Source: Panonychus citri (Eukaryota; Arthropoda; Arachnida; Trombidiformes; Tetranychidae). From it: a DNA stretch of 64,000 nucleotides. Positions within the stretch are counted from its first letter, which is position 1. Every line of letters starts with the position of its first letter. The position numbers were made by a program, and so were the translations under genes. Shown here piece by piece: positions 12,140 to 22,741 of this stretch. The notes beneath the pieces were generated by a model. The model was not told the origin of the DNA. It ran no database searches and saw nothing but the letters and a program-made list of their open reading frames with translations. Location of the stretch: positions 496,001 to 560,000 of the forward strand of contig NW_026515500.1 in NCBI RefSeq assembly GCF_014898815.1, read 5' to 3'.

Positions 12140-13758
12140 ATGTCCTCCTTATCATCGGGTATGAAAACAAGCTTCAGTACCAATTCTTCTCTATATTCAA
12201 CCCCCTGTCAATCACCTGGTTCATTGGGATCTCTTGACTCAACTCGTCTTGATAGTTTACAATCAAAAGAATCACTGACAACCCCGGGTCCAAGTGAGAA
12301 TAGTGGATTATTGGCAATCCAGTTAAATCAAGAAAATTTTAATTCTATTGGTAAAAATGGATCTCGACCAGGTTCATGTTCATCTGGATCTTCATTTAAT
12401 AGTGTGAAAACATTGTTACCACCGCCATCATCTTGTAAACCAGATCAATTTAACCAAACCAGAACACAAGATGATCCCTCCAAATCTTTTAACTTTACAA
12501 ATACTATTTGCTGGCAAAATTTATTCCAATTACGACAAGATTTAACCCTTAAATTGTCCGGATTGCGACAACAAGTTCAATCAATAGTTCATCAGTTGGA
12601 TGAATTAGAGGTTGAAATGTGTGATCGACTTAATTCAATGGGTCAACAGATCAACTATGATGTTGAAGGAAAATCTTTAATGAATGGAACTGTTAATGGA
12701 ACTATTAATGGAGAGGTTAACGGAGAAGTCAATGGAACTTTTTTAATCTCAACAATTGGAGAGACAAAAAATCTAATCCTAAAGAGCTTCGTTGGAAACA
12801 ATTAAAAAAGCTTATTGAAGTTCCGGTCATTCAAAAGCTTCCAGCAATGGCAAAAGGCTATTTAACAAGACGACTTATGACAACATCTAAAGTGAAAAAT
12901 TTAATCAAGACAATCAAAGACACAATTATCTTACTAGATAATTATCGAAGTGAAGATCAGGTTGCCCAAGAAGAGATTGACTTTCATCGAAGGTTAATGG
13001 TACAATTGGAGAAATCATTAGCTGATTTTCATGATGTTTTCTTTACCGAAAATAAATCAGAACAAATGAAACTAATCTCACGAACTCGAGAAGTTGTCAT
13101 TGACAGAGCCTGGCGTCTTTCAACTGAGGCCCGAAGACTTCAGGCCGAAAAAGCGAAGAAATTTGTTCACGATAAAAGGAAAGATTCACCATTGTTGTCA
13201 AATCCATTGAGAAATTTTAAACAAAGTAAAAAAGATGAACCAGAGGAGAAACAAGATCAACAAGAGAAAGAAAAAAGTTCAGACAATCAACAAATCGAAA
13301 TGTCAAACGATAAAAACTCAGTAGAATTGAATGAAAAATCAAAACAAGAGGAGAAACAACCTGAGTTAATTGCAACTAAATCGGAAGAAAAACACGAGCA
13401 GGATGTGGAAATGAAACCGATCGAAGATGATGTCACAGAAGCCGAACCAAAGCCGAAATCAAGGGCCAAAGCTAAACCAAAAGCTCCTTCCAAACCTCGC
13501 AAAGGTGCCAAGACTACAAAGAAAGTGCCATTAGCCAATGAATCCGAATCGCCGAGCTGTGATTCAACATCTCCATCATTAGCATCCTCTGATTCACCAG
13601 TGCCAACACCTCCATTAGAACCTGCACCATCTCTACCACCGACAATTCCCGAGGCATCAAAAAGTGCAGAATTAACCAAAGAAATTGCCCCGAAAAGGGC
13701 TAAAAGAACCGCACCAGCCAGTAAACGAGTTACTCGAGCAGCGAAAAAATCTAATTAA
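12140..13758 (+). CDS. CCP110: Centriolar coiled-coil protein CP110, frameshifted
   Basis: CP110 caps the distal end of centrioles, limits their length and blocks ciliogenesis, together with CEP97. Two frames make up the gene. The first (12140-12805) gives a Ser-rich N-terminus, a possible coiled coil (LRQDLTLKLSGLRQQVQSIV and following) and a short Asn-Gly repeat. The second carries the conserved CP110 C-terminal module around 12840-13140: KGYLTRRLMTTSKVKNLIKT (human RGFLTRRLMQTDKLK), IKDTIILL, then a segment with HDVFFTENKSEQMKLISRTR (human HDIFFVMDVSERM). A Lys/Glu/Pro-rich basic tail follows (AKAKPKAPSKPRKGAK). The second frame is open from 12721, so the shift lies in 12721-12804, which contains T6 and A6 runs. 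One missing base would give about 539 aa (human ~990), a shorter version lacking much of the N-terminal half. The start is the first ATG of the frame. Confidence 0.78.
12682..12740 (+). repeat. In-frame Asn-Gly tandem repeat in CCP110
   Basis: Degenerate 12-base units of the AATGGAACTGTT type encode NGTVNGTINGEVNGEVNGT. The run sits just before the frameshift interval. Slippage in such a repeat would usually change length by multiples of 12, so it does not itself explain a one-base shift. Confidence 0.7.
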
Positions 13759-14421
13759 TCCATGACAAACACTTAACGAATGCAAATGAAAATAATAAGC
13801 TAATTACTTTTGGCTATTAATTATTCCACTGAACTATTCCTCAAATGACAATTAATATTCAACTGAAGCCCATGACTGACAAATCTACATATGCTCCATG
13901 GTGACAATTAGATTTGAATGATTTTTTCCTAACAATTTATATATACAAATTTCTCAATCAAATTTTCATCTTTATCTCTTGCATGGAACAAGAAAAACTT
14001 AATCATTAGCTGAATAATTATTTCTATCGTGAAGATAATTTTAATCAATGAATTTGATCTAATTATATTTAAACAATTCTCAAGTGGATGTGATATTTTT
14101 GTAATAAACTTTTCCCTTTTAAATAATTGAATCATTTCCTTAATTATAAGTGTAAATTTGGTGTATTCTTAAAACGAAACTCATCTTAATTATCTGATTT
14201 GTATTCATTGTAATTCTTCAGAAAATTGATTTTCCTCTAATGTTCAATGTTAATTTTAATGTTCACAAAACCAAACAAACGATCAAAAAGTGTAAACAAC
14301 AAACAGCAATTCTCATTGATGGCACGATTTGTACATTAACAATTAAGGATAAATAGTCGAAGGAAAAAGTTGCAAATCAACAGTTCGACAATAAGATGTT
14401 GATTAAGTGAATCAACTGCAA
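13759..14421. other. Intergenic, CCP110 to IR copy 1
   Basis: AT-rich and gene-free. It should contain the CCP110 3' end and the receptor promoter. No clear TATA box or recognisable promoter motif was found, and the 13929-14135 minus-strand frame is low-complexity. Confidence 0.5.
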
Positions 14422-15813
14422 ATGAAAATCCAAATGACAACTAATTTGAAAGTGGCTGTTTACTCAACTCCTCCATACTCGACCTGCGATTCTCACCATT
14501 GTATTGGACCTTTGGCCTCGTACACATATAGAAGGCTCTCATTGGTTAACCAATTCAATTACACGATCGTCGGCCTACGAACTGCTGATTACGGTATTTG
14601 TGATGGAGATAATTGTTCCGGAATAATTGGTTTCATTCAACGAGGAGAAGCGGACATTGCCCTTCACTCTTATCCACTGTCAGCGGTACCTTCGCATTTG
14701 AACGGGATCACTTTAGGTCCAGTTTTGGATGAAGTTTCTTGCAACATATTCTCATCACCACAAAGTCCGTTAATAATTCGTGAAGATGTTCTCAGATCGA
14801 TGTCGATCTTTTCCTCATCAAAAGTTATCATCTTCTTTGGATTTCTATTACTCCTGTTATCCTTATTTCCATTGTCTTTACACAATTGGACACGGAAATC
14901 TAAACCAAGGCCGAAAACGATTCTTGGACCATTGGTTTTCACTTTTTTCGGTCAAGAAAGTTCATCGGTTGCACTTTTAAGAAGAAATAAATTCTCTTCA
15001 ATCCTTTTACTGTTGAGTTTCATCTCTTTACTTTTATCCATAATCTATTCAGGCTCATTCACCACCGATTTAACCTCGTTGACCCAACCAAAGCTAATAG
15101 ATTCTCTGGACGATGTAATCGAAGCGTCTAAACATGATCATTGTGTGGTTTCATTTCTGTCGTCAAAATGTTCACCGGTCTTGAAAAGCGGTACATCAAA
15201 TGTTTATCAACAGGTTCGAAATGTAACTATCTTCGGTTCGTACTCGAAGCTTTTACCCTTGATCTTAGATCAAGTCGGGAAAAGAAAATCCTTAGATAAT
15301 CATATCAGCTTATCTACGATTGAAGAATCTGATAGATTACGATTGACCCTTTGTAACACTATTTATGTTAAATCTGGACATTGGTATCGATCGCAACCTC
15401 CATTCTCAGCCCCAGTAAGTATTGGCCTGATCAACGCAAATCTATCGAAAGCGCTTAAAGATCGTGTTCGATCAGTAAATTATAGACTATTTGAATCTAA
15501 TCTATTCAAGGCCACCGACGATTATTACAAACATCATCTGTCCAAATTTCTTGACCCAATCGATGCCGGAGGCTGTTTACACAAAACTGCTCTCCGTCAC
15601 AAGAATAACCTTTACGAGGTCTTCGGGTACCAAGCGTTAATTTTTGGCAATTACACTAAATCGTTCATCTATTTTGGCCTCGGCTTGTTAATCACAATCA
15701 TTGTATTCATGTTCGAGTGTCTCTCAAAGTTGATTGTTAAACCATCCATAATGAATGATTTACCAAATGAAAACACTAATAGAATCAAAATCATCACCAA
15801 TCGCAGTAATTGA
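14422..15813 (+). CDS. Ionotropic-receptor-like channel, copy 1
   Basis: Encodes 463 aa with the architecture of a divergent ionotropic (chemosensory) glutamate-receptor-family channel in the plasma membrane. From the N-terminus: half ligand-binding lobe S1 beginning LKVAVYSTPPY and containing GFIQRGEADIALHSYP (residues ~75-90); membrane segment M1 (VIIFFGFLLLLLSLFPL, ~134-152); a pore-loop region with LGPLVFTFFGQES (~168-182); M3 (SSILLLLSFISLLLSIIYSG, ~192-211) ending in SGSFTTDLTS, the equivalent of the SYTANLAAFLT gate; lobe S2; and a last membrane segment (YFGLGLLITIIVFMFE, ~417-435). There is no amino-terminal domain and no signal peptide, unless an upstream exon exists. The S1 position that normally carries the glutamate-binding Arg (TITxxRE) reads SAVPSHLNGI with no Arg, as in many IRs. 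Related to the next gene. Confidence 0.82.
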   Translation: MKIQMTTNLKVAVYSTPPYSTCDSHHCIGPLASYTYRRLSLVNQFNYTIVGLRTADYGICDGDNCSGIIGFIQRGEADIALHSYPLSAVPSHLNGITLGPVLDEVSCNIFSSPQSPLIIREDVLRSMSIFSSSKVIIFFGFLLLLLSLFPLSLHNWTRKSKPRPKTILGPLVFTFFGQESSSVALLRRNKFSSILLLLSFISLLLSIIYSGSFTTDLTSLTQPKLIDSLDDVIEASKHDHCVVSFLSSKCSPVLKSGTSNVYQQVRNVTIFGSYSKLLPLILDQVGKRKSLDNHISLSTIEESDRLRLTLCNTIYVKSGHWYRSQPPFSAPVSIGLINANLSKALKDRVRSVNYRLFESNLFKATDDYYKHHLSKFLDPIDAGGCLHKTALRHKNNLYEVFGYQALIFGNYTKSFIYFGLGLLITIIVFMFECLSKLIVKPSIMNDLPNENTNRIKIITNRSN

Positions 15814-16541
15814 TTCAAATAATCATCAGCTGATTAGATCACAATCAAGTCTCTTTATGAGAATAGTTAATAATTGTAATGACCATTAAATTCAGAAAAT
15901 TCCCTCAGAATAAATGATTAATTGTTTGATAGAAACAAAGATTAATTTAAGAATAAAAAGTTAATTTAATTCTTCAGGGTGTTGGATTAAATTATCATCT
16001 ATGTAACAATTTAAACTATTGAACAAAAAGTAATTAAAATATCTAATTAAGGAAAAACAATACATATAACTTTTTGCAAAACTAATTTAAATTAATTGTA
16101 ATCAATAGTTTTCTCATATAAATAAAAGTTCAATTCAAATGAATATTTATTTTTTTCAAACAATTTATTGATTGTTCAACCAAGAATTAAAATAACTTCA
16201 TTGATTTCTATTAATCTTATTATTAATAATCTTCTCGTCTTAATTGTAATTACCAACAAACCAAATCATTAGGGTTGAGAACGTGCTAGTTAATGGTTAA
16301 AGATCATTATTTTAATAGCAATATTTATTGGATTTAATGTAATTTGTATTCTTGGTTTAAATTGTTGATCAATTGGATGATTAAAAATCCAATGTTGATA
16401 TTAATTAGCATCACGATCGTAACAATTTAAATCTATTAACATTTCTCTCCAAACAAAAGCATCAAAACTAATCCAGTACATTAAGAAGACACTTGAAACC
16501 ATTGGAATTGGAATCAGAGTAATTTGTTGATTGTAATTGCG
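15814..16541. other. Intergenic between the two IR genes
   Basis: AT-rich and gene-free. It includes a plausible poly(A) signal for copy 1 (AATAAA at 15909-15914). The 5' side of copy 2 has no clear promoter element. Confidence 0.5.
15909..15914 (+). terminator. Candidate poly(A) signal of IR copy 1
   Basis: Canonical AATAAA 96 bases after the stop codon. Such words are frequent by chance in this AT-rich DNA, so support is modest. Confidence 0.35.
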
Positions 16542-17881
16542 ATGAAATTTAATGTTACGATTCTAACAAGAAATAATCCTCCGATTCTTTATTATGATAG
16601 TTCGAGAAATCGTTTCGGTGGATGTTTGCGTTCGATTGGGGTCAAATATTTGGCCTTATTGAATTCGCTGAATATTAAAATACTTACTGTCGATCGATTT
16701 GAGTTTGGCCTTTGTAAGAATGCAGCTAATTGTACTGGTGCGATTGGAATGATCCAACGAGGTGAAGCTCATCTGAGCTCTTATCCTTATCCGTTGAATT
16801 TGATTCCTTCAAGTGTTAACGGGATCGTCACTGGGCCAATATTCAGTGAGAATTCGTGTGGAATCACATCGGTTTTACCGACTACCGAAGTGGTTCGTGA
16901 AGATGTCCTCAAATCGTTGTCAATATTTTCGCCTCCCATCGTTTTGGCCTTGTTTGGATTTCTCTTATTACTTTCATGCTTATTTCCAATGGTTATCACG
17001 TATAAAGGATCAGAGTTTGGAAATTTTTGGCCTGTAATCGCGACCCTGTTGGGTCGAGGCTCTGCTTCTTATTATTTCACGAAATTTCATCTCAGGTCAA
17101 TCTTTTTATCGACAAGTTTTATTACCCTCTGCATTTCTATCATTTATTCAGGCTCATTTACCACTGATCTAACATCGACCCAGCCCGTTAAAACAATCGA
17201 GACGCTAAGTGACATCGTAAATGCTGTTGAAAAATCGGAAGATGTAATCTACTTAGTACTCGGAGTCGGTAGATGTAATCATCTTTTACATGCTAGAGAC
17301 TCGATTCATGAACGCGAACTTTTAAAATGGCACAAACAGCCACATCTTGGAATTTCACCCAAATAGTTACTTCCCATTCTCCGTCCAAAATAATTACCAT
17401 TGACACCAACACTGAGTCAGATTGTTTTCGAACTGCTGTTTGTAGTGTGATTGAACCTCCACTCAATGAACCTTGGTACAGATCAGTTGTTCCGTTCGAG
17501 GTTACACTTAACATTTGGCTTATTAGTCGATCGCTGCCCAAAAAAGCTCGCGAAGAGATTATTAGAATTGCCTACAGAGCACTAGAGGGCCAAATAATCA
17601 TTCACAACGAAGGTACTTGGGCTCGATTGATAAGTGAATGTAATGATCCGACAAGCGGCTGCTTTCACCGAACTGCGTTCCATAAAAAGCCGACCTTATA
17701 TGAGACCTATGGCTATAAGCCGTTAAGTCTTCAAAACTTCTCTCAATCATTCGCCGACTTTGGATATGGAATATTGTTTGCTACAATTATCTTCGTCTGC
17801 GAAATCATTACAGGTCTGATAATAGACAATAATCAACGAACACAATTAACCTTGATTGAAACAATTTCTCAAAAAAATTAG
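16542..17881 (+). CDS. Ionotropic-receptor-like channel, copy 2, frameshifted
   Basis: Paralogue of the preceding gene, in tandem on the same strand. It shares GMIQRGEAHLSSYPYPLN with copy 1's GFIQRGEADIALHSYPLS, the REDVLKSLSIFSPP segment leading into M1, an M3 ending SIIYSGSFTTDLTS, and the C-terminal SGCFHRTAFHKKPTLYETYG block (copy 1 GGCLHKTALRHKNNLYEVFG). The start is MKFNVTILT, matching the copy 1 S1 start. The first frame stops at 17366 and the second runs to 17881. They overlap between 17308 and 17366, which contains TTTTAAAA. One missing base would give a 446-aa protein, close to copy 1's 463. This may be a young pseudogene or a sequence error; no other stop or lost block is seen. 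The ligand Arg is absent here too. Confidence 0.75.
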
Positions 17882-19853
17882 CAGAAAAAACCGCAAATAA
17901 AAGTTGGTAACAATTAATTGAATAAAAGTCACGGAATCAATCTCACTGATTGCAGTTTCAATTGATTTCAGATTCTGGATTATCACAATTACTAATAAAA
18001 TGATTATAAACTGAGAATCGATCAACTATCCTCGTTTTAATTAACTTATTTGACGAGTAATTAGCTTTGTTATTTTACTATGATAAATGTATCGTATTTA
18101 ATTACGTTGGGCGTTTTTTGTCCACTAGGCTATTTACCTGAATATTAATACTGTATCTTAAGAACTGAATCTCACATGAATGTAAACTTGACAAGAGGAC
18201 TGAGCAGAATTGAAGTGCTTGACCTTACAATTTTCAAGGTTATTGTGGCCATTTCCTGAAGGAAACGTTGAAATGTCATTTAAAGGTCACCGGATGAGAG
18301 AGCATATCAAATTAATCCTAAAACTTGAAAAAATTTCTTCAAATGACCTTCAGTGCGTTCCTTTCAGAATAACCTTTATGACCTTGACCTTGTAATATGA
18401 CAACTGAGTATCGGTCAAATTTACATTCTTCCTTCGTGATATCTACTCTTAATTTGTTTACTTATTCATTTAGATCATGAATCTACGGTCCAAGAAGGTT
18501 GCTGATGTAACTCCCTTCAACTTTTATCTTTTTTATTTGTCTTTACAGGAAAAACAGCGAAAGAGTCAAAAAGTCATCGAAATCTTCAAGGTCATCTTCC
18601 TCAACTGGACGTAGAAATATAGTGAATACAAGAGATCAAACTAATGAATCAAATACCCAAAAGTGCAAATTTTCTAGTATCAAATAAAGTTAGAAGATCG
18701 TTAATGGTTGAGGTCTAATAGCTATCAACACACTTATCCTAATGTTTGTTTAAATAATTAGTTATCTTCATTAATCAAAATCGACAGAAAGGCAAGTCAA
18801 ACTCAATTAATTAAAATTCATTTCAACACTTTGAACTAATGGACACCATCGATAAGTGTTGAATAACCAGACCTCCAACCATTAACGCTCATCTTACCAA
18901 GTTTTCATTTTTCATTTCATTTATCTTTTTATTATCTCTAGATGGAAGAGCTAAGGATAAAGAGCCCACGATTTCACTTTCAACTCTATTCTACAACTCT
19001 AATCAGCTTTTCACGATTACTCAAAAACTACTTCAGCCATAGAATCCATATTTGTCTATGGAATAATGTAATGCTCTAAATGAATAAGTAAACAAATTAA
19101 GGGTGGATAATACGTGTTCAATCAAATTAAATTCGACATTTGACTGGTTGAACGAAAGTGTATTTATACATAGAGTTTAGTAACTCCATCTGGTTTATCT
19201 TGGCAAACCCTAGTGAATAAAGATCTTAAGCAACATCAGAAATAATCCTTGACAATTAGTTTAATCGTTAAATCACCAAGCATTTGTAGAAAGTTTGGAG
19301 ATTATCGGGATACTCACTATCATTAATATAGATAATTCTGGACTGATCAGATGCGCTTGCAATTCACAATTAAATCCAATATTTTCTTCTGTCTATTGTT
19401 TGCTTAAATTAACATTCTCTTTTAGTTGAAATCATTTCAACCCGAGTGATGATTAAAATTAATTTCTTGTTCTCCACTCAGTGTTTAGACATTCAATTTC
19501 ATTTTCTGAATACATTGAAAACTAAGTTAATTAAATTCGATTAAAGATGATAAATCCTCTTATTATAATTATTAGTTACATTAGTGCCACTTTTGAATAG
19601 ATTCATGGCTAAGGTTTTGATAACCTTAAGGGTGAACATATTAAATGAGCTTTTGTCCATTGGGGAATTGGAACATTTTGTTTCTTATTCTTCTTTACTG
19701 GAGAAATGGTCAATATCGGACTAGGTTTGCGTTGATTTGATCAATAATGTTGAATAATTTAAATTAAGATTGAATGATTTTTAAATGTTGATGAAAGGCG
19801 ATGGTGATTTCGTGGATGTCGATCTTGTTATTACAATTTGATGATTGGATAAT
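17882..19853. other. Intergenic, no recognised gene
   Basis: Lies between the convergent IR copy 2 and INTS8. The first 700 bases are less AT-biased than the other intergenic DNA, and the 18210-18395 plus-strand frame looks mildly protein-like, but it matches no family I know and has no start or splice context. It could be a decayed gene fragment. INTS8's 3' UTR should be at the right end. Confidence 0.45.
17896..17901 (+). terminator. Candidate poly(A) signal of IR copy 2
   Basis: AATAAA begins 15 bases after the stop codon, a very short 3' UTR if it is used. Confidence 0.35.
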
Positions 19854-22436
19854 TTACAAATATTTTTTTGCTAAAGTTCGAAAAAATTTTCCCTTCCTTA
19901 CATTAGCTGCTTCGGTGAGAATATCTTCCGAATTATTTGCATTAAGTTCTGATTGTCCAATCAATTGGAGAGATTTATTCTTTCGATCGATTTCTCCTCT
20001 TCTTGTGTGAAGGTTAACAAGATATTCTAAAATGGTAATGTCCCAAAAGGAATCATATAAATCGTCACAACTATCGTTGCAAGATTTTTCGCTTAATCCT
20101 TTGAAAATAAGACCATAATTCGGCTCCTTGATCATTTGATGTAGAACTGCAGCTTGAGTGTGACAACCTAATTTAGTGGAACAATGGATCATTCGTTGGA
20201 TAATTTTCTCCTCTTCGGGATAAGTTCCAAATACGGTGAAATATTCTGTGGTTATTATCATGAGAGTTAAATAGCTACTCATGGCATCAGCATATTGACC
20301 TTCGATGATGGACAGTTCAGCTTTACAGCGTAGAAGATTAATTTCATTTGGTTTGAGGGATAATCCTTTTTTAATCAGAATTTTAAGTGTGTCAAATATA
20401 CTGGCCAAGTTTATGTTAACTGAACTCGATGGTAGTGAGGTGGGCCATTGGAAGGTGGGTAGTGGTAAAAGTGTCAATTCCACTCCAGAAATGTCTCTCT
20501 TTAGATTGAGAATTTTAATTAAACAAGAGGTGAGAAGGTTAATGTGAGAAGAGTTTTTTAGTTTCTTGATAAATTGACAGAAAATGTCTAAACTCCAACT
20601 CGAGGGTGGAAGATGAATCGGCCTTTTATTTACGGACATTCTGTTAAAATCGTAGGGGAGAACGTTGCAAATTAAATCCCATAAGTCTTTCGCTTTAATG
20701 GGATGATGATTGGGAGAATCGGTGCTTGTTAAAGATGAGAGAAGTGATGATAAACGGAGAAGTGGATGTTTCGAATTGACAAAATCTTTCAATGTAGATG
20801 GACTTGATTCCAAGAGGAAAAGGCAACAAAGATCAACCAATTCTAATGGTAAATCGGCTAAAAGTTTCTCATTACTTAGAGTTCGCTCACATTTAGACAG
20901 TAATTCCAAGATTCGTCTCTCGTCAATGTCATTACTTTCAACGTGATGTTGTAGGTCAGTTTCGAGAAGTTCAAATGTGATAATATCGGCTAAATTGGGA
21001 AGGGAGGCTTGATAATCTTCTAAAAGGGAGAGATACAAAATTCTGGACTCGATGTACATTTTAGCTCGACGAAGTTCAGCTGCTTTAGCCAAAGCGATGT
21101 GACACTTGTTGTATTGCGAGGGAGGCAAATTTTTGAGACAATGTGCATGAGCCAAGGGAATATCCCAGTTACGATTGATCATGAGCGGAGGTTTAGCCAC
21201 TTTAGGAATTAGATCTTGAATTGCTTCGGGAACTGTTGCTTCCAAAAGTAAAATTTCGGGATCTTTTTCTATCTCATCGTCGACAGCATCAATTTCACCT
21301 TCTTCTTCACCTCCATCATGAGAGCTTGTGATTAAACAACCAGTCCCATTTTCTTTGACTTTGGTCGTTAATGGTTCTATTATATCAGGAATCAATTCTT
21401 TGAGACCATTTAAACGGCTCATCAAGTAGAAGGAAAATCGACGGATGTTGTTCTTTTCAATATCATTGGCACATTGACTGTAGAATGAGCTGAGTTTGGT
21501 AGAAATTAATTGAAGGTTTACTGTTCGCTCAACGAAACTGAGATCACATGATGTTCCTTTCACGGCATTTGATAGACACTCATCGAAATAGGTTTCAAAT
21601 GACTTGGAACTAGTGTCTTTCGTGGTAATCTCACTACACAATTCTTTAGATGATTCCAGATATTGAGATAAATTTTTAAATGTTTCGGTTTCGTTTAATT
21701 TGGCTGGATTGATGGAACGAAAATGTTTATCTGATTGAACGTAATTCTCATTGAAAAAATACCATTTTCCAAGCTCATAATGAACGATATCGAATAAATT
21801 GGAAATGTTTAGCTCTTTCACTTTGGTCCAATCACATTTGATTGTTGAATTTGAATCGAAAAAACTTGGAAAACAGTCAAGTAATGGTTGACATATTGAA
21901 GAGTTACTTTTATCTTCGAGAAAATTTTCCAAATTATTAAGAGCTTCAGGTGACAATTCCCTCAACTTTTTGAACATACTTTCCAACACCTCAATGGGAA
22001 CATAACAAGGGTCCAATTGTTGCATCATCTGAGGTGGAATAGATAATCCTCTTGGTCCTCTAGTTGGATAAGAAAGTCGGATAATTGATCTCAACACCCA
22101 ACGGAAATATTGTAAATGAACTGATTTAAGAACCGAGATCGGTGGATTTGCTGATTCAGTGAATTTAATCAGCTCTTTTAACAAAGTATACTGCATGGTA
22201 ATCGGTAATTGATCTTCTAAAATATCCAAATCAAATTCAATAAAGGCTCCAACCTTTACCGATAACAATTTAAGAAGATCACTTCCACCAAGAGAACCAT
22301 TTACCGAACCATCAATTGAAGCATTATTAAGAAAATTGATTATCAGGTCAATTGGTTTTCGATCATTTTTCTCATTTAAATGTTTTTCCAATAAATTGGG
22401 ATGAAGAAGAAATTCAAACCAAAGATAATTTGCCAT
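19854..22436 (-). CDS. INTS8: Integrator complex subunit 8
   Basis: Single-exon gene of 860 aa (human INTS8 is 995). INTS8 is a TPR-like helical subunit of the nuclear Integrator complex, which attenuates RNA polymerase II transcription and processes snRNA. It recruits protein phosphatase 2A. Seen: the WFEFLL motif, the PP2A-recruiting element of INTS8, at residues 6-11 (human EFLLEESLLEKHL, here EFLLHPNLLEKHL); FDLDILEDQLP (human WDLDILEKSL); NRNWDIPLAHA mid-protein; AKDLWDLICN; the TPR-like CKAELSIIEGQYADAMSSYL; MIHCSTKLGCHTQAAVLHQM; and the C-terminal block DSFWDITILEYLVNLHTRRG, then LIGQSELNANN and a final FFRTLAKKYL. The ATG at 22436 is chosen because the in-frame extension upstream (MFILCLLGFYIYKLSL) is hydrophobic and not conserved. 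The protein lacks the ~20-residue leader that precedes WFEF in vertebrates. No frameshift. Confidence 0.95.
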   Translation of the reverse strand: MANYLWFEFLLHPNLLEKHLNEKNDRKPIDLIINFLNNASIDGSVNGSLGGSDLLKLLSVKVGAFIEFDLDILEDQLPITMQYTLLKELIKFTESANPPISVLKSVHLQYFRWVLRSIIRLSYPTRGPRGLSIPPQMMQQLDPCYVPIEVLESMFKKLRELSPEALNNLENFLEDKSNSSICQPLLDCFPSFFDSNSTIKCDWTKVKELNISNLFDIVHYELGKWYFFNENYVQSDKHFRSINPAKLNETETFKNLSQYLESSKELCSEITTKDTSSKSFETYFDECLSNAVKGTSCDLSFVERTVNLQLISTKLSSFYSQCANDIEKNNIRRFSFYLMSRLNGLKELIPDIIEPLTTKVKENGTGCLITSSHDGGEEEGEIDAVDDEIEKDPEILLLEATVPEAIQDLIPKVAKPPLMINRNWDIPLAHAHCLKNLPPSQYNKCHIALAKAAELRRAKMYIESRILYLSLLEDYQASLPNLADIITFELLETDLQHHVESNDIDERRILELLSKCERTLSNEKLLADLPLELVDLCCLFLLESSPSTLKDFVNSKHPLLRLSSLLSSLTSTDSPNHHPIKAKDLWDLICNVLPYDFNRMSVNKRPIHLPPSSWSLDIFCQFIKKLKNSSHINLLTSCLIKILNLKRDISGVELTLLPLPTFQWPTSLPSSSVNINLASIFDTLKILIKKGLSLKPNEINLLRCKAELSIIEGQYADAMSSYLTLMIITTEYFTVFGTYPEEEKIIQRMIHCSTKLGCHTQAAVLHQMIKEPNYGLIFKGLSEKSCNDSCDDLYDSFWDITILEYLVNLHTRRGEIDRKNKSLQLIGQSELNANNSEDILTEAANVRKGKFFRTLAKKYL

Positions 22437-22730
22437 GAGAGATAATTTATATATATAAAATCCCAATAGACACAAAATAAACAAAAAATTTTTTCCAAAG
22501 AGAAAACAAAATCAAAACAACAACAAGAATATCAAATATTCACCAAGGAACAAAAACTTCTCACATAGATGACAATCGTAAACTCAAAGGATAATCTAAC
22601 CAATGTCAATGTTGGATTATTAATCAAATCTCAAAATTACAATAAACAATTTAATTGTTGACCAGAAAGTTAATCAAAAAATAAAATCCAAACAAATGAA
22701 GCAAAAACAATCATCACATGGAGAATGAGG

Positions 22731-22741
22731 TGCTGCCATCT
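22731..22741 (-). promoter_or_regulatory. AGATGGCAGCA motif, INTS8 promoter
   Basis: In gene orientation it reads AGATGGCAGCA, about 295 bp upstream of the INTS8 start. It is identical to the PCID2 site at 6839-6849 and in the same orientation. Confidence 0.45.

Noticed and set aside
12700..12810. Short intron in CCP110 (for example 12716-12786)
   Set aside because: GT and AG words exist with a suitable length, but there is no pyrimidine tract before the AG, and the second frame is already open across the region.
13287..13679. 130-aa minus-strand frame
   Set aside because: Antisense shadow of the Lys/Glu/Pro-rich tail of CCP110.
16787..17541. Minus-strand frames inside IR copy 2
   Set aside because: Antisense shadows of the receptor coding sequence; no domain.
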